64,000 bases of DNA, taken from the NCBI RefSeq assembly GCF_016889425.1, contig NZ_CP069513.1:2410944-2474943 (forward strand). Reading direction: 5' to 3'. Position numbers and translations under genes: made by a program. The stretch is from Corynebacterium amycolatum. Lineage in GTDB: Bacteria; Actinomycetota; Actinomycetes; Mycobacteriales; Mycobacteriaceae. Of the stretch, positions 8,890-19,051 are shown piece after piece. Position 1 is the first letter of the stretch. Every line of letters begins with the position of its first letter. The notes under the pieces were generated by a model that was given only the letters and a program-made list of their open reading frames with translations, was not told the DNA's origin and did not search any database.

Positions 8890-10404
8890 CTATGAATACC
8901 GGTCGCGAATAGCCTCTTCGCCATCCCCGAAATCGTACTCGTCAATCAGACCACGGCGGGCCTGCGATGCACGCTTACGCTGCTCGGCGCTGGTGCGTTC
9001 GTTGACATAGAGACGATCGTCGGTACCACGACCACTCGGCACGAAGTCATCGGTGCCCGCGACCTGCTGCGGGTACCACTCGAAGGTGAGATAGGAAATC
9101 GTCACCGGGCAGCCAACTGTTGCCCCAGCCTTTGCCAGGGCATCTTCAACACCAAGCTTGGCCAGGCGGTCAGCCAAGTAGCCGACTGCCTCGTCGTTTT
9201 CGAAGTCCGTCTGGTTAATCCAGCGCTCCGGCTTACGCCCACGCACAATGAACCCGTCTGGGGTATTCGGATCGCGTTCGATGGTGAAGTCCGCGCCTTC
9301 GCGCTTTTTGCCACGCACCCCTTCCGGACGGATGACCGCACGGGGCTCCTGCTCTGTCGGCAACGGATGCGCCTTGCGGTAGGCGGCGATCTGATCCTTC
9401 AGGCCGTAGGTCAGCTCCTTGAGCCCCTCGTGCGTCACCGTGGAGATCTCAAAAATTGGCCAGCCGAACTTCTCCAGTTCCTCGCGCTGCATGTCAATCA
9501 TTTCGCGAGCATCGGGCAGGTCAATCTTGTTCAGCACGATGACGCGGGGACGCTCTGCGAGATCCCCAAGCCCCACGTCGGCCTTCAGCACCGACTGGTA
9601 GTTGGCGAGTTCCGTCTCCAACGCCTTGATGTCAGAGACCGGATCGCGGTCGCCCTCCAGAGCAGCAGCGTCAACCACATGCACGAGAACAGCACAGCGC
9701 TCAATGTGACGCAGGAAGTCCAACCCAAGTCCACGGCCTTCAGAAGCCCCCGGGATAAGACCCGGCACATCTGCGATGGTGAAGGACTCGTAGCCAACGT
9801 TGACTACACCCAGGTTCGGCTGCAGCGTGGTAAATGGGTAGTCACCAATCTTCGGCTTAGCAGCGCTCAAGGTGCTGACCAGCGACGACTTTCCGGCCGA
9901 CGGGAAGCCCACCAGTCCAACGTCTGCCATGGATTTGAGCTCCAAGACAAGATCCTTGGCCTCACCTGGCTCACCGAGGAGAGCAAATCCCGGCGCACGG
10001 CGGTTCTTGTTTGCCAGCGCTGCGTTGCCCAGGCCACCGTAACCGCCCTCAGCGGCAATGAAGCGGGCGCCCTTACCGGTCATGTCCGCCAGCACTTCCC
10101 CATCCTCGGTCATCACAACCGTGCCCTCCGGCACTCCGAGAACCAGATCCTCACCACGAGCGCCGTTGCGGTGATCGCCAGCGCCCGGCTTACCGTTGGC
10201 AGCCTTGATATGGGGGTGGAAGTGAAAGTCCATCAGAGTATGGATCTGGGGGTCTACCACAAGCACAATGTCGCCACCGTGGCCACCGTTACCGCCGTCG
10301 GGGCCACCCAGTGGCTTGAACTTTTCACGCAGCACCGAGTTACAGCCGTGACCGCCGTCGCCGGCCTGCAAATGCAGCACGACACGATCTACAAAACGAG
10401 ACAT
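8890..10404 (-). CDS. obgE: GTPase Obg/CgtA
   Basis: Essential ribosome-associated GTPase. Domain order: N-terminal glycine-rich Obg fold (about 1-160, [18 protein letters not shown] and [12 protein letters not shown]), G domain ([11 protein letters not shown]alker [17 protein letters not shown] switch II, NKID), and a C-terminal OCT domain (about 340-430). The ATG at 10404 is chosen because the conserved fold begins there; four further upstream codons exist in frame. The rplU-rpmA-obgE order is conserved in bacteria, but a strong terminator separates rpmA from obgE, so obgE probably also has its own promoter in the 250-bp gap. Confidence 0.96.
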   Translation of the reverse strand: MSRFVDRVVLHLQAGDGGHGCNSVLREKFKPLGGPDGGNGGHGGDIVLVVDPQIHTLMDFHFHPHIKAANGKPGAGDHRNGARGEDLVLGVPEGTVVMTEDGEVLADMTGKGARFIAAEGGYGGLGNAALANKNRRAPGFALLGEPGEAKDLVLELKSMADVGLVGFPSAGKSSLVSTLSAAKPKIGDYPFTTLQPNLGVVNVGYESFTIADVPGLIPGASEGRGLGLDFLRHIERCAVLVHVVDAAALEGDRDPVSDIKALETELANYQSVLKADVGLGDLAERPRVIVLNKIDLPDAREMIDMQREELEKFGWPIFEISTVTHEGLKELTYGLKDQIAAYRKAHPLPTEQEPRAVIRPEGVRGKKREGADFTIERDPNTPDGFIVRGRKPERWINQTDFENDEAVGYLADRLAKLGVEDALAKAGATVGCPVTISYLTFEWYPQQVAGTDDFVPSGRGTDDRLYVNERTSAEQRKRASQARRGLIDEYDFGDGEEAIRDRYS

Positions 10405-10546
10405 AAAATCACACACACTTCCGAGCGGAGAGCCATCTTCTAGTGCCTGGAGTAATGCCCTAATTTAAGCGAGCCGACGGGCAGAAGTCTAGGCGGTAAC
10501 AAAACGCTGCCTCGCAACCTAACGGCGCGAAACAGGACATAAACAA

Positions 10547-10591
10547 CAAAAGAGCCGATTACCTTTCGCAGTGGGAAAGGAATCGGCTCTT
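10547..10591 (-). terminator. Intrinsic terminator of rplU-rpmA
   Basis: On the minus strand AAGAGCCGATT pairs with AATCGGCTCTT, with further pairing inside, followed by TTTGTTG. It lies about 70 bases after the rpmA stop. Confidence 0.85.
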
Positions 10592-10661
10592 CTGCAAGGC
10601 AGTTAAACCTGCCTCAAATTCAACGTTGCAGTAATCCTATGTGGACAACCGAAGGTTGTTC

Positions 10662-10919
10662 TTAGGAGTTGTTCTCAACGATGCTGACAATGCGGCGGTT
10701 GCGGCGGGTACCGAACTCGACTGCGCCTGCCTTCAGAGCGAAGAGAGTGTCGTCGCCGCCACGGCCAACGTTCTCACCCGGGTGGAACGAGGTACCGCGC
10801 TGACGAACGAGAATCTCGCCTGCCTTAACCTGCTGGCCGCCGAAGCGCTTCACGCCGAGGCGCTTAGCTTCGGAGTCGCGGCCGTTGCTGGTGCTGGATG
10901 CACCCTTCTTAGTAGCCAT
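10662..10919 (-). CDS. rpmA: 50S ribosomal protein bL27
   Basis: 85 residues, full length, beginning [20 protein letters not shown], the conserved N-terminal arm that reaches the peptidyl transferase centre, followed by [22 protein letters not shown]. There is no cleavable N-terminal extension of the Firmicutes kind. AGGAG lies 6 bases before the ATG. It follows rplU by 40 bases. Confidence 0.98.
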   Translation of the reverse strand: MATKKGASSTSNGRDSEAKRLGVKRFGGQQVKAGEILVRQRGTSFHPGENVGRGGDDTLFALKAGAVEFGTRRNRRIVSIVENNS

Positions 10920-10959
10920 GATTTTCTCCTAGGGAAAAGCTAATTGGAATTTCGGCGGT

Positions 10960-11268
10960 TTACTTGGAGACGCCGGTGATCTTCAGAACAGTGAGCGGCT
11001 GACGGTGGCCGTAGCGGCGCTTGTAGCCAGTCTTGTTCTTGTAGTGCATGCCGCGGATCTTCGGGCCCTTAACGGCCTCGACGATCTCTGCGTTAACGGT
11101 AACGTTGGCAAGCTTGTCGGCATCCGCAATGACATCTGCGCCATCGACGAGCAGAACCGGGGTGAGAGCCACGGACGAACCCGGCTCACCCTCGATCTTC
11201 TCGACCTTGACGAGGTCACCTTCGGCAACCTTGTACTGCTTGCCGCCGGTCTTGACGATCGCGTACAT
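10960..11268 (-). CDS. rplU: 50S ribosomal protein bL21
   Basis: 102 residues, full length: [18 protein letters not shown] start and [23 protein letters not shown] end. The ATG is preceded by a GGAGG-like sequence. It is the first gene of rplU-rpmA and sits behind a 383-bp leader that contains two hairpins. Confidence 0.98.
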   Translation of the reverse strand: MYAIVKTGGKQYKVAEGDLVKVEKIEGEPGSSVALTPVLLVDGADVIADADKLANVTVNAEIVEAVKGPKIRGMHYKNKTGYKRRYGHRQPLTVLKITGVSK

Positions 11269-11303
11269 AGGAGGGCTACCCCTTTATCTGAGAAACTCGA
11301 CTC

Positions 11304-11328
11304 AAGGAATCTTTGTAATTCCTTGACT
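11304..11328 (-). promoter_or_regulatory. Hairpin in the rplU 5' leader
   Basis: A 9-bp perfect inverted repeat (TCAAGGAAT / ATTCCTTGA, 7-base loop) ends about 36 bases before the rplU start. Ribosomal-protein leaders often carry autoregulatory structures. The position fits such a role, but there is no T-tract and I cannot match it to a known leader family. Confidence 0.45.
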
Positions 11329-11516
11329 GGACAATGGAATTGCGATTAGTTGCGTGTGCAGAACACTTCAGGGACATACCCGAAAGCCAAATCCGAGTAG
11401 ATTTCCCCGCTCTGGCCGTTTCCTTACCGCCAGCGCCTCAAGCACCAGTGGGCATGACCAGATACGCCTACTAATCAGCGACTGGTCAAGAGTAGCGAAA
11501 AATCCCCCTAAATTAC

Positions 11517-11574
11517 AAACTGCCCGAGTAGGACCCTGTCCCCCATTGGTTTTCACGGTCTTCTCGGGCAGTTT
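11517..11574 (-). terminator. Long-loop hairpin between rne and rplU
   Basis: A 12-bp perfect stem (AAACTGCCCGAG / CTCGGGCAGTTT) with a 34-base loop lies 78 bases after the rne stop. On the minus strand it is followed by GTAATTT. It may be a weak terminator, an attenuator or an RNase E processing site. The rest of the 383-bp gap holds no gene that I can support. Confidence 0.5.
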
Positions 11575-11651
11575 CCGAAGCCACTTTCCACCCCCTGCTT
11601 TAGGGAACGAAAAACAGCCTCCTATCTGGCCTTATTCCAAATTTTTAATAC

Positions 11652-14600
11652 TTAGTTCCGGCCGCTTCGGCGCACCGCACGACGCACTCGGCGGCGACGA
11701 TTGGCCGGTTTCTTCTGCGTCGCCGCAGCACCGCGATTAGCCTGCTTCTGCTCTGGCTTAGTGGCGCGGTTTGAAGTGCCCTGTCGCTGCTTCGGCGCAG
11801 TCGCTCCAGCATCGCTTTGCGACGAGACCCTGCGCACCGCCCGACGGCGATTACGGCGAGCTCCCGTGCCCTGGACCGCTACCACTTCAACCCGCGACTT
11901 GCCCGAGCGACGGCCACCGCCACTGCGGTTGGCGCTGCGGTTGCTGTCATCGTGGTTGTCTTTTGCACGATCTCCGCCCTTGCTGCCTTCAGCGTCCGCC
12001 TTTGGCTTAGTGGACTCGAAGTCCTCGCGACGCGGTGCGCGATCCGAGCGGGAGTTACCGCGAGTCGGACGACGACGACGTGGGGAACGCTCGAACGCCT
12101 CCTTGGCCTCCTCATAGGTCTGGGACTCCGTGGCCACAGCCTTGGCGGTCTTGTTAGCGTTGCCGCCCTTGTCATCCTCGGCTGGCTCCCGCACATCTGT
12201 GGTGGAAGCTGCCTGGGACTCGGCCTGAGGCGCAGTGGTCTCATTCACAGCCGTACGGCGAACAGCGCGACGACGGCGACGTCGAGCACTGGCGCTGCTG
12301 GAGCGTTCAGCGTCGCCACGGCCTCCACCGGTGCCACCGTTATCGGTACGCTCGGCACGCTCAGCACGAGTCGGGCGCTCCGAACGCTTGCGGCGATCGC
12401 CATGTTCTTCGTCGCGGTCATCAGCGTCGCGTGCAGCCGAATCAACGGCGACATGCTCCGCTACCCGGCGACGCGTAGCCCGACGGCGGCGGCGCTGTCC
12501 CTCCTGCGGCATGTAACGGTCATCCGATGGCTCTTCCGGATCCTTCGCACGGGCTTCCGCAACAGCTGCGGCAGCCAGAGCAGCCAGATCATTGGAGTTG
12601 TCCGATTGCTCATCACGCTCGCGGCGCTCCTGACGGCCATTGCCGTCCTGTCGCTGCTCATCGTTTCGGCCCTGGCTCTTACGAACCCGGCGACGACGCG
12701 GTGGCTTCGGCTCATCGTTCCCAGAAGAGACGATGACAGCTTCGACAGCAGCTGCAACTCGCTTGTCGGCTGCCTCCTTATCGCGCTGGTTGGTTTCCGT
12801 GTCGTCGTCAAGCGTTGTCTTGGAAGTGCCTGCCTGGTCGCCCTGATCGCGGTGCATGGCCAGCGCCGCCGGGTGGTTGGCCGGATTGTGCTCCGAGCGC
12901 GACTTGTTGCGGCGCTTGGACTTACCCTGCTCTTCGTTGCGGCGACCGTTCTTGTGACCACGGCTCTGATTGTCCTGCTCGACCGGGTCGATGTGGATAA
13001 TCAGACCACGGCCATTACAGCAGCTACACGGCGTGGAGAAGGTCTCCAGCAGGCCTGTGCCCAGACGCTTGCGCGTCATCTGGACGAGGCCGAGCGAGGT
13101 GACCTCGGAGACCTCGTGACGCGAGCGGTCGCGGCCGAGCGCCTCCTTCAGACGGCGCAGCACCAAGTCCTGGTTCTCCGGCAGCACCATGTCGATGAAG
13201 TCGACGACAATCATGCCGCCCAGATCGCGCAGACGCATCTGGCGGACGATTTCCTCAGCGGCCTCCAGGTTGTTGCGAGTGACCGTCTCTTCCAGGTTTC
13301 CGCCAGCACCGGTGAACTTACCGGTGTTGACGTCGATGACCGTCATGGCCTCGGTGCGGTCGATGACCAGCGTGCCGCCCGAAGGCAGCCAGACCTTGCG
13401 GTCGAGTGCCTTGGCCAGCTGCTCATCGATGCGGAAGTGCTCGAAGACGTCAGCGTCGCCGTGCTCCTTGGCGAAGTAGCGCTGCAGACGCGGCTCCAGC
13501 TCCGGTGCCAGGTCGCCGATGTAGTCCGTCACTGTGTTCCACGGACGGTCGCCCTCCACCACAAGACGCGAGAAGTCCTCGTTGAAGACGTCGCGGACGA
13601 CCTTGACCAGCATGTCCGGCTCTTCGTACAGCGCAATCGGCTTTGCCCCGCGCTTCGCCTTCGCCGCCTCGGAGGCTTCCCAGATTTCCTGCCACTGCGA
13701 TTCCAGGCGCTTAATGTCGGCCTCGATGGCCTCCTTGGACACGCCCTCGGCCGCGGTGCGAATAATCGTGCCCGAGCCCTCCGGCGTAACCTCACTCAGA
13801 ATCGACTTCAGGCGCTTGCGCTCCGGCTCCGGCAGCTTGCGGGAAATACCCGCGCTTCGGCCGCCCGGCACGTACACCAGGAATCGACCAGCCATCGAAA
13901 TGTGAGTGGTCAGACGCGCGCCCTTGTGACCAATCGGATCCTTGGACACCTGGACCAGAATCTGGTCGCCGGCCTTCAGCGCGTGTTCAATCTTGCGCGA
14001 ACGCGATTTCGTGCCCAGCAGCTTCCAGTTCAGGTCACCTACGTAAATGACACCGTTGCGGTCGGTTCCGATATCAATGAACGCCGCTTCCATGCTGGGT
14101 AGGACGTTCTGCACGCGACCGAGGTAGATATTGCCGATCTGCGTAGTCTGCGTGTCAGAGGTAACGAAGTGCTCGACCAACAGGTCATCTTCCAGCACAC
14201 CCACCTCAGTGACAATGCCCGCGTGGTCATGGCGCTTGCGCTCACGCACCACCATCGTGCGCTCCACCGACTCACGGCGAGCCAGGAACTCAGCCTCCGA
14301 GATCACGTGGCGCTTGCGCGATTCCTCACGACGTTCGATACGGCGACGGCGCTGCGCCTCCAGGCGAGTCGAGCCCTTAATCGCCTGTGGCTCTTCGACC
14401 TCCTCGCGGGTTTCCGCCTCCTCGCGCTCTGCGTTTTCGGTGGTCTTCTCCGCCTGCTGAGCATCATCATTACGACGCCCACGTCCACGACGGCGACGGC
14501 GCGGCCGCGGCTGACGCTCCGTTTCGCTTGACGACGAGCCGTCCTGCCCCTCCCCCGCGTTGTCATCGGAATCCTGGTTGGAGGCACCGCTGTCAGCCGA

Positions 14601-15725
14601 AGCTGCATCCTCGGTGGCCGAATTCTTGGCCGTGGCCGGCACAGCCTGCGGAGCCAGGAAGATAGGCGCAAACGCGGTCTGCTCTTCCGCAACCGGCGGC
14701 TCCGGGACTATCGGCGGCTCGATGTCCTGCAGGGCTTCGCCCTGAGTTGCCTGTGTATCCTGCGGTCCTTGCGCTTCCTGAGTTTCCCGAGTCCCCTCTG
14801 CCACTGGAGCGCTGGTCGTGCGGACCGCACGGCGAACTCGGCGACCACGACGTGTGGTCACTGCAGCGCTCTTTGCAGCAGGTGCTTCGGCGGACGCTTT
14901 CTCAGCGGAAGTTTTCTCAGCGGTCTCGGCTACGGTGTCGGCAGTATTCTTATCTGCAGCCTTCTTCGATGACGACTGAACTACAGCCTCAACCGCTTCC
15001 TCGACGACCGAGTTCGAGTCCTTCTGCTCGTCCTTCGCTGCGGTTTCTTCCGGAGCTCCAGCGGTCTTCTTCACAGCCCGCTTACGCGTTGCCCGCTTCT
15101 TAGTCGTGCTCTTCTTCTCGTCGCTCTGCTTCTCTTCAGTCTGCTTCTCTGCGCTCTGCTTTGCCGAGGATTTTTTAGCCGAGGCCTTCTTGGCGTCCTT
15201 CTTCTCGGTCACTTCCTCAGCAGGCGCTGCGTCCGACTCCGCTTCGCTCTGAGCTGCCTTCTGGTCGGCCTTCTTTTCTGCCTTCGGCGCATCCTTCTGG
15301 TCGGCCTTCTTTGTGGCCTTCTTCGCAGCCGACTTCTTGCTGCTCTTCTTAGCAGCTGATTTCTTCTCGGACTTAGCTGCGGTTTGCTCGTCCGACTTCT
15401 CATCCGCCGCGTTCGGCTTACCTGCCGACTGTTTTTCCTTCGCGGCCGACTCTTCGCCGGTTTGCTTGGTCGCAGCGGATCCGTCGTTAAGCGAGGCACC
15501 CTCTGGATGATCGCCGATGAAATTCAGCACCGCGTCGAGCTGATTTTGATTAATGGTGGACGCAGCGGACTTTACAACAATCCCCGCGTGTCCCAGAGCT
15601 TCGATGGTTTCCTTCGAGGTCAACCCCAAGCTCTTGGCCAGGTGGTGGACTCGGGTTTTCAGAGCCGCCGACTCGCGATCAAATTCGCGTGCCTTAGCGA
15701 CAACATCCTGGCTGAAATTTGCCAC
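11652..15725 (-). CDS. rne: Ribonuclease E/G, very large, with two disordered flanks
   Basis: 1357 residues from a GTG at 15725, which has AAGGAG 10 bases upstream. Residues 1-60 form a small alpha-helical module (LAKSLGLTSKETIEALGHAG) like the IF2 N-terminal fold. About 60-460 is Lys/Ala/Glu-rich and disordered. The catalytic core (about 480-960) has the S1 region, the DNase-I-like block with IDVNTGKFTGAGG and MIVVDFIDM, and the Zn-link TPCSCCNGRG that joins subunits. The last 390 residues are Arg/Asp-rich with RRRRR clusters typical of RNA and degradosome binding. It processes rRNA and mRNA. Three copies of the dispersed motif lie in its disordered parts (12803, 14526, 15482). Confidence 0.93.
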   Translation of the reverse strand: MANFSQDVVAKAREFDRESAALKTRVHHLAKSLGLTSKETIEALGHAGIVVKSAASTINQNQLDAVLNFIGDHPEGASLNDGSAATKQTGEESAAKEKQSAGKPNAADEKSDEQTAAKSEKKSAAKKSSKKSAAKKATKKADQKDAPKAEKKADQKAAQSEAESDAAPAEEVTEKKDAKKASAKKSSAKQSAEKQTEEKQSDEKKSTTKKRATRKRAVKKTAGAPEETAAKDEQKDSNSVVEEAVEAVVQSSSKKAADKNTADTVAETAEKTSAEKASAEAPAAKSAAVTTRRGRRVRRAVRTTSAPVAEGTRETQEAQGPQDTQATQGEALQDIEPPIVPEPPVAEEQTAFAPIFLAPQAVPATAKNSATEDAASADSGASNQDSDDNAGEGQDGSSSSETERQPRPRRRRRGRGRRNDDAQQAEKTTENAEREEAETREEVEEPQAIKGSTRLEAQRRRRIERREESRKRHVISEAEFLARRESVERTMVVRERKRHDHAGIVTEVGVLEDDLLVEHFVTSDTQTTQIGNIYLGRVQNVLPSMEAAFIDIGTDRNGVIYVGDLNWKLLGTKSRSRKIEHALKAGDQILVQVSKDPIGHKGARLTTHISMAGRFLVYVPGGRSAGISRKLPEPERKRLKSILSEVTPEGSGTIIRTAAEGVSKEAIEADIKRLESQWQEIWEASEAAKAKRGAKPIALYEEPDMLVKVVRDVFNEDFSRLVVEGDRPWNTVTDYIGDLAPELEPRLQRYFAKEHGDADVFEHFRIDEQLAKALDRKVWLPSGGTLVIDRTEAMTVIDVNTGKFTGAGGNLEETVTRNNLEAAEEIVRQMRLRDLGGMIVVDFIDMVLPENQDLVLRRLKEALGRDRSRHEVSEVTSLGLVQMTRKRLGTGLLETFSTPCSCCNGRGLIIHIDPVEQDNQSRGHKNGRRNEEQGKSKRRNKSRSEHNPANHPAALAMHRDQGDQAGTSKTTLDDDTETNQRDKEAADKRVAAAVEAVIVSSGNDEPKPPRRRRVRKSQGRNDEQRQDGNGRQERRERDEQSDNSNDLAALAAAAVAEARAKDPEEPSDDRYMPQEGQRRRRRATRRRVAEHVAVDSAARDADDRDEEHGDRRKRSERPTRAERAERTDNGGTGGGRGDAERSSSASARRRRRRAVRRTAVNETTAPQAESQAASTTDVREPAEDDKGGNANKTAKAVATESQTYEEAKEAFERSPRRRRPTRGNSRSDRAPRREDFESTKPKADAEGSKGGDRAKDNHDDSNRSANRSGGGRRSGKSRVEVVAVQGTGARRNRRRAVRRVSSQSDAGATAPKQRQGTSNRATKPEQKQANRGAAATQKKPANRRRRVRRAVRRSGRN

Positions 15726-16213
15726 TGTATTTGTTTCTCCTTGACACCCCACCACGCAAAACCCGACAACAGGAAGCGCACTCTTTGTCATTCCATGTGC
15801 GCCTACATCCGTTGTGGCCTTGGGAACCAGGCGGAGCAACGATGTTGCGACAGCCACTTCATTTGCACCATACGCGCAGATAGAGGGCCGAAAACGATGA
15901 ACAATTATGAAAGTCTTATTGGCAGGCCTTCCGGCTGACTCGGGGATTCAGCGATCACATGCGGAATATCTCATCCACCGGAGCGAACTCCCGGGCACAA
16001 CTGCTGCTGTCCATTGTCGCACATATCGAGCAGGTGGCGCGCACCGACATTGGTGGCGGCGGGCCAATCCGAGTTACTGACTGCGTTTATGACAAAAATA
16101 GCTCGAAAAATGGCCGAAAGTGTCAGAAACTCGCACAGTTTCACATTTGCAGCCTGTGCCCGCATTCACACGTACAGCCCGCTGAAGGGCCACCCCACGG
16201 TCGTCGACAAGCA
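15726..16213 (-). other. rne upstream region, no gene seen
   Basis: About 490 bases between the putative ndk terminator and the rne start. I see no frame with a credible start and codon use. RNase E genes usually have long, self-regulating 5' leaders, and this region has room for one, but I cannot point to a specific conserved structure or promoter. Confidence 0.5.
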
Positions 16214-16258
16214 AAAAGCGCCGGACCGGCAAACAATTGCTTGCTCAGTTCGGCGCCA
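16214..16258 (-). terminator. Possible terminator of ndk
   Basis: On the minus strand GCGCCG pairs with CGGCGC across a 27-base spacer and is followed by TTTTTGC. It lies about 40 bases after the ndk stop. Confidence 0.5.
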
Positions 16259-16295
16259 GTTCAACGCTTACGGGTCAATGCTGAACCGTCAACGT

Positions 16296-16706
16296 TTAGA
16301 GGTTCGGGAACCAAATACCAATCTCGCGCTCAGCGGACTCCGGGGAATCAGAACCGTGAACAACGTTGTTAGCAACCTCAAGTGCGAAGTCACCGCGGAT
16401 GGAGCCCGGAGTTGCGGCCTCAACCGGGTTGGTGCCGCCAGCGAGCTGACGCCAAGCAGCGATTGCGTTCGGGCCCTCGATAACACCAGCGACCAGCGGT
16501 GCAGAGGTGATGAAATCAACCAGCTCACCAAAGAACGGCTTATCGACGTGCTCTGCGTAGTGCTCCTTCGCAGTTGCCTCGTCAGCAACACGGAGGTCAA
16601 GCGCGACCAGCTTCAGGCCCTTGCGCTCGATGCGGGAGATAACTTCGCCGACCAGACCGCGGGAAACGCCGTCCGGCTTGATCAGAATAAGAGTACGTTC
16701 AGTCAT
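16296..16706 (-). CDS. ndk: Nucleoside diphosphate kinase
   Basis: 136 residues. The catalytic His is in [16 protein letters not shown] and the N-terminus is [16 protein letters not shown]. It transfers the gamma-phosphate among NTPs and dNTPs. The ATG at 16706 is preceded by TATGAT with a 7-base gap and no Shine-Dalgarno, so the mRNA is probably leaderless. Four upstream codons in frame would place the start inside the -10 element and are rejected. valS, folC, the DUF4233 gene and ndk are consecutive, as in other corynebacteria. Confidence 0.97.
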   Translation of the reverse strand: MTERTLILIKPDGVSRGLVGEVISRIERKGLKLVALDLRVADEATAKEHYAEHVDKPFFGELVDFITSAPLVAGVIEGPNAIAAWRQLAGGTNPVEAATPGSIRGDFALEVANNVVHGSDSPESAEREIGIWFPNL

Positions 16707-16713
16707 GGTGTGC

Positions 16714-16719
16714 ATCATA
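16714..16719 (-). promoter_or_regulatory. -10 element of ndk
   Basis: TATGAT on the minus strand ends 7 bases before the ndk ATG. The matching -35 position falls in the stem of the preceding terminator and shows no good hexamer. Confidence 0.55.
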
Positions 16720-16729
16720 CTATGACAAA

Positions 16730-16761
16730 CCCCGCTGCACCGGAGTGGTGGTGCAGCGGGG
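16730..16761 (-). terminator. Terminator of the valS-folC-DUF4233 operon
   Basis: A 12-bp stem (CCCCGCTGCACC / GGTGCAGCGGGG) with an 8-base loop is followed on the minus strand by only GTTTG, so the T-tract is poor. It overlaps the ndk promoter. Confidence 0.65.
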
Positions 16762-16805
16762 TGAAATGTGCAGCGTAACCCAGCGCGACTACGAGCGCGG
16801 GAAAT

Positions 16806-17321
16806 CTACGAGTGCTGGGTGGTCAACAGACCGCGCTCCATACGCTGGATGAGGTTCTTCCGCAGGTGCAGAATGTAGGCCCACACTAGTGCGAAGAAGA
16901 TACCCACCACGCCCATCGACACGTGTGTGAAAATAGCCAGCACACCAAAGACCTGCAGCACAATGTTGGCCTTCAGCGCCCAGGGCTGCTTCTGCAGGAA
17001 AGCCATCGCAATCAGAGCCAGGCCCAGGATGGTGATGTACGTAACCGAGAAGGTCTGGTTAATCTGACCGTCGGGAATGCGCGTAACCACAGTCAGACCA
17101 AGCAGCACCGAGATAGCCTGCATAATCAGCGTGCCGGACATAACACCGCGCAGACCCTTCAGCGGGTCCTTAGCCGGATCGTGTCCCGCACCGAGCGGGC
17201 CATACTTGCCGCCTTCACTCAGGTCACGCCCCTCGCGGTAGGCGCGCAGGGCCTCGCGGTCGGCAGCGGTGTAATCCTCCGCGCCATTGCCCTGTGGCTG
17301 GCTCGCCTGAGATTCACTCAT
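16806..17321 (-). CDS. DUF4233 family membrane protein
   Basis: 171 residues: a hydrophilic N-terminal 55 residues, then four predicted transmembrane helices (GTLIMQAISVLLGLTVV, VTYITILGLALIAMAFL, IVLQVFGVLAIFTHV, GVVGIFFALVWAYIL) and a basic C-terminus. DUF4233 proteins are found directly after folC in Actinobacteria. Their role is unknown. The start overlaps the folC stop by four bases (ATGA), so the two are co-translated. Confidence 0.88.
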   Translation of the reverse strand: MSESQASQPQGNGAEDYTAADREALRAYREGRDLSEGGKYGPLGAGHDPAKDPLKGLRGVMSGTLIMQAISVLLGLTVVTRIPDGQINQTFSVTYITILGLALIAMAFLQKQPWALKANIVLQVFGVLAIFTHVSMGVVGIFFALVWAYILHLRKNLIQRMERGLLTTQHS

Positions 17322-19051
17322 TGCGGGTCCTTTCCAAATAGTGTCCGGGCCTCGCCCGCGGTAACAACCGATCCAGTGACGATCACACCGGAACCAGAGA
17401 CAATACCGTCACCGGTGTCGGTTTCTTCAGCCAGCGCGACAGCTAGCTCAACGGCGGACGGCAGAGTTGGCACGCGATGCACGCGCTCCTCGCCGAAAAT
17501 CTCCTCCGCAAGGTCAGCCAGGTCGTCGTAGTGCAGCGCACGCGGCGAGGTGTTCTGGGTGATTACCACTTCTTCGAAGTACGGCTCCAGCTCCACCAGC
17601 AGCCCACGAGCATCCTTCTCCCCCAACACCGACAGCACACCAATGACACGGCGGAAGTCGAACTCAGCGGAGAGCGCCGTGCGTAGCGCACGGGCACCGT
17701 GAGGATTGTGGGCGGCATCGATAAACACCGTCGGGGTCGAACGCACGCGCTCCAGGCGGCCGGGCGATGCGACCGTCGCAAAGCCTTCGCGAACCGCATC
17801 AATGTTGAGCGGACGTCCCGGACCTGCGCCGAAGAACGCCTCCACCGCGGCCAGCGCTGTGGCGGCGTTGCGCGCCTGATGCGGACCGTGCAGTGGCAGA
17901 TGGATGTCGTCATACTCGCCGGCCAGGCCCTTGAGCGTTAGGTTCTGCCCGCCGACCGCCAGCTGATGGCTGACGACGCCATACTCAACCCCAGCGCGGG
18001 CGACCGAGGCATCCATTTCCACGGCACGGCGCAAAACGACGTCCATTGCTTCCGGTTCCTGCTCGCCAACAATGGCGACATTGTCCGGTGGTGTGAGCAG
18101 GTCGTCCTTGTTCCACCGCGACTTGATGATGCCGGCCTTCTCAGCAGCGATTTCAGCCAGGGTATCGCCGAGGTACTCCGTGTGATCGAGACCGATCGGG
18201 CAGATGACTGCCACGTCGGCCTCCACCACGTTGGTCGCATCCCATGTGCCGCCCATGCCGACTTCCACCACGGCGACATCGACAGGAGCGTCGGCGAAGG
18301 CAGCGTAGGCCATGGCCGTGAGGACCTCGAACTTGCTCATCTGCGGGCCGCCCTTTTCGGCGGACTTGGCGTCAACCATTTCCACGTAGGGCTGAATCTC
18401 GCGCCAGATGCGCACGTAGTCGCGTGGATGGATGGGCTGGCCATCAATGGCGATGCGCTCGGTAACCAGCTGCAGATGCGGACTGGTGGTGCGACCAGTG
18501 CGCCGACCGAGAGCTCGCACCAGCGACTCAATCATGCGAACAGTGGAAGTCTTGCCATTAGTGCCGGCAACGTGAATCACCGGAGTGGCACGCTCGGGAT
18601 GTCCAAGGATGTCCATCAGCATCTCGATCCGCTCGAGTGATGGGTCAATCTTGGTCTCCGGCCAGCGCTGATCCAGCTCGGCTTCCACCTCTGCGAGCGC
18701 GCGCAGCTCCTCGGCGGTGGCCTCCAGCGGAGCCGGCTCGTTGACTGGGCGGTCCACATCGACCGGCAGGCTCAGGCCTTCCTCGGACACAGAGACCTCA
18801 CTGAGGCGCATGTCATCGGGCATGCGGTCATCGGCCATCACACCGGCGATTTCGCGAGGCTCAAGGTCCTCGACGATCTGGGAGTCAGCCGGATCGAATT
18901 CGAACTCAGGCGCTGCGGTGGACTCTTCTCGCACCGCAGACTCTTCCTGCGCCACCGAATCGTCCTCGCCGCCAAGATTCAAACGAATCTCCCCTGCAAT
19001 CTCATCGTGTGATTCAGCACCCCGAGGTTCGATATCCCGTGGTTCGGTCAT
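17318..19051 (-). CDS. folC: Bifunctional dihydrofolate/folylpolyglutamate synthase with acidic N-terminal extension
   Basis: Adds glutamate to folates and, in many bacteria, makes dihydrofolate from dihydropteroate. The Mur-ligase-type P-loop [15 protein letters not shown] is at about residues 160-175, then [13 protein letters not shown] and the C-terminal [14 protein letters not shown]. The total of 577 residues is about 100 longer than usual because of an N-terminal tail rich in Glu, Asp and Ser (residues 1-120). Starts internal to the tail exist, but the ATG at 19051 overlaps the valS stop by four bases, which supports the long form. Confidence 0.93.
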   Translation of the reverse strand: MTEPRDIEPRGAESHDEIAGEIRLNLGGEDDSVAQEESAVREESTAAPEFEFDPADSQIVEDLEPREIAGVMADDRMPDDMRLSEVSVSEEGLSLPVDVDRPVNEPAPLEATAEELRALAEVEAELDQRWPETKIDPSLERIEMLMDILGHPERATPVIHVAGTNGKTSTVRMIESLVRALGRRTGRTTSPHLQLVTERIAIDGQPIHPRDYVRIWREIQPYVEMVDAKSAEKGGPQMSKFEVLTAMAYAAFADAPVDVAVVEVGMGGTWDATNVVEADVAVICPIGLDHTEYLGDTLAEIAAEKAGIIKSRWNKDDLLTPPDNVAIVGEQEPEAMDVVLRRAVEMDASVARAGVEYGVVSHQLAVGGQNLTLKGLAGEYDDIHLPLHGPHQARNAATALAAVEAFFGAGPGRPLNIDAVREGFATVASPGRLERVRSTPTVFIDAAHNPHGARALRTALSAEFDFRRVIGVLSVLGEKDARGLLVELEPYFEEVVITQNTSPRALHYDDLADLAEEIFGEERVHRVPTLPSAVELAVALAEETDTGDGIVSGSGVIVTGSVVTAGEARTLFGKDPQ

